NCBI GenBank assembly: GCA_001579985.1
Contig: LRSR01014539.1
Coordinates: 1 to 29,353, forward strand
Direction: 5' to 3'
DNA: 29,353 bases
From: Hypsibius dujardini
Lineage: Eukaryota; Tardigrada; Eutardigrada; Parachela; Hypsibiidae
The translations under genes were made by a program, and so were the position numbers. Shown here in pieces: positions 28,491 through 29,353 of the stretch. The notes under the pieces were generated by a model. That model searched no databases, was not told the origin of the DNA, and saw only the letters and a program-made list of their open reading frames with translations. The stretch's first letter is position 1. Every line of letters starts with the position of its first letter.

Positions 28491-28610
28491 GTCAGGCAAT
28501 GATGCTCTAGTGATGGTAAGTTACTCCCAGTCAATGATGCTCCAGTGATGGTAAGTTACTCCCAGTCAATGATGTTCCAGTGATGTTGAGTTACTGTCAG
28601 GCAATGATGT
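28491..28610. repeat. 35-bp tandem repeat, about 3.3 copies
   Basis: Unit CAATGATGCTCCAGTGATGG then TAAGTTACTCCCAGT, starting at 28497, 28532 and 28567, with a partial unit at 28602. The first two units differ at one base; the third is more diverged. Two units carry GGTAAGT, a splice-donor match on the plus strand. It lies 3' of the BTB gene (minus) and of the MiT/TFE gene (plus). Confidence 0.9.
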
Positions 28611-28951
28611 CGTTGTGTGTGGTCAAAATCAAAGACTCTGGCGTTGTGTTTGTAAGGTGTTACGAAAACGAGTGCTCAATATAAAGACTGTTTCAGAGTC
28701 AAGGAGTTCGCTTGAAGGATGAATCACCTACGATCCACAATTAATTGAGCACAAATAGTGAAGACAAGAAAAAAACCGGAGAAATGAAAACATAACAGAA
28801 GAACGGCCAGACCAGTCACGATCCATAAATTGTTCGTCACCGACAGTCAAAGGCTCCACCGAACTCGAACTCTAACAGGGGAGAAACTGAAGAGGAGCGA
28901 AAATCGAGAAATCCGCTATAAACGTACTTAGAGAAAGTCCCCGAATGCACC
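28611..28951 (-). other. Likely 3' UTR of the BTB/BACK gene
   Basis: Sequence immediately downstream of the minus-strand stop codon. No exon; no clear AATAAA on that strand. Confidence 0.4.
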
Positions 28952-29353
28952 TCACTTCTTCAGCAGCTTGACCAGAGCGTCGTACCCAGTCACGACCTCC
29001 TCCAACAGCACCTTCTTGTATCGCTTCACTGTGTTGACGCCTTCCTCCTGCATGAAGACTGTCAAATTTTCCGGCAACTTTAGGAAGCGTAGAGCCTGCA
29101 TTTTCAGGCCAGTCAGCATGTGCATGTCGGACAGAACGAGTAGGCGACCGACGTTCTCCTGATTGACGTTGCTGATGAGCTGGTGTTCACAAGCCGCCTT
29201 CAGACCGGACACGCGGTACTTGTCAGCGGCTTTGAGCAGTTCCTCCGCGACCCGCGAGTTCTTGCCGCTGCTCTTCAGCGGTTCCAGCGTGTCGCAGTAC
29301 ATGTACGCCAATAGAGCGTCCAAGGTTGAACCGTCAAGGTCATCAATTCGACA
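28952..29353 (-). CDS. SPOP-like BTB/BACK protein, C-terminal part
   Basis: C-terminal 133 codons of a minus-strand gene entering from the right edge; stop TGA at 28954-28952. The first residues (LDALLAYMYCDTLEP) match the end of a BTB/POZ domain (SPOP: MMCFIYTGKAP). EELLKAADKYRVSGLKAACE matches the hallmark BTB alpha5-alpha6 segment (LLAAADKYALERLKVMCE in SPOP). The following NVNQENVGRLLVLSDMHMLT and LKMQALRFL match the three-helix start of the BACK-type extension. SPOP-type proteins are substrate adaptors for Cullin-3 ubiquitin ligases, so that role is likely, but the substrate-binding part (MATH or other) is outside the window. It ends in LLKK without the basic SPOP nuclear-localisation tail. 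The open frame continues to the window edge, with no intron seen. Confidence 0.82.
   Translation of the reverse strand, partial: CRIDDLDGSTLDALLAYMYCDTLEPLKSSGKNSRVAEELLKAADKYRVSGLKAACEHQLISNVNQENVGRLLVLSDMHMLTGLKMQALRFLKLPENLTVFMQEEGVNTVKRYKKVLLEEVVTGYDALVKLLKK

Overview
This is nuclear DNA from an invertebrate animal. Every confident gene is split by GT-AG introns. The encoded families are metazoan: PCNA, an MFSD14/HIAT1 transporter, a secreted LolA-like protein, a MiT/TFE bHLH-zipper factor and a BTB/BACK protein. Base composition is balanced and genes are fairly compact. Introns and spacers are full of (CTGT/CAGA) tetranucleotide tracts, GATT/CAATCA motifs and small inverted-repeat elements. 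I cannot place the species from sequence alone; a small ecdysozoan such as a tardigrade is a guess.

Layout, left to right. Positions 1-125 (minus) hold the 5' end of PCNA. Head to head with it, after an 826-bp gap holding an inverted-repeat element, is a five-exon gene at 951-2369 (plus) for an unrecognised 206-residue coiled-coil-like protein; a 17-bp minisatellite fills its last intron. Positions 3367-7541 (plus) hold a complete MFSD14/HIAT1 major-facilitator transporter, about 14 exons and 575 aa. Positions 8437-10531 (plus) hold a secreted protein with a Thr-rich linker and a LolA-like domain, 4 exons. Positions 10532-20723 hold no gene I can defend. That stretch has repeats, two long hairpins, a CpG- and CRE-containing possible promoter/5' exon near 12.1-12.7 kb, and two weak coding candidates. 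It may largely be the 5' intron and promoter region of the next gene. Positions 20724-27431 (plus) hold a complete MiT/TFE (MITF/TFEB/TFE3) orthologue, 9 coding exons and 512 aa. The window closes with an inverted-repeat element, a 35-bp tandem repeat and the 3' end of a BTB/BACK gene on the minus strand (28952-29353).

The genes do not form an operon or a recognisable pathway. The most interesting signals are structural. (i) (CTGT)n and (CAGA)n tracts sit on opposite sides of frame-preserving exons in the same transcript (MiT/TFE exon 4, LolA-like exon 2), so the pre-mRNA could fold across those exons. (ii) There is a family of TA-flanked non-autonomous inverted-repeat elements (four related copies), plus separate foldback elements. 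(iii) The MiT/TFE protein keeps the N-terminal Rag-binding motif and both mTORC1-site contexts but has a shortened HLH loop. All exon joins were made by eye from splice consensus, phase and family conservation; no transcript or search was available.
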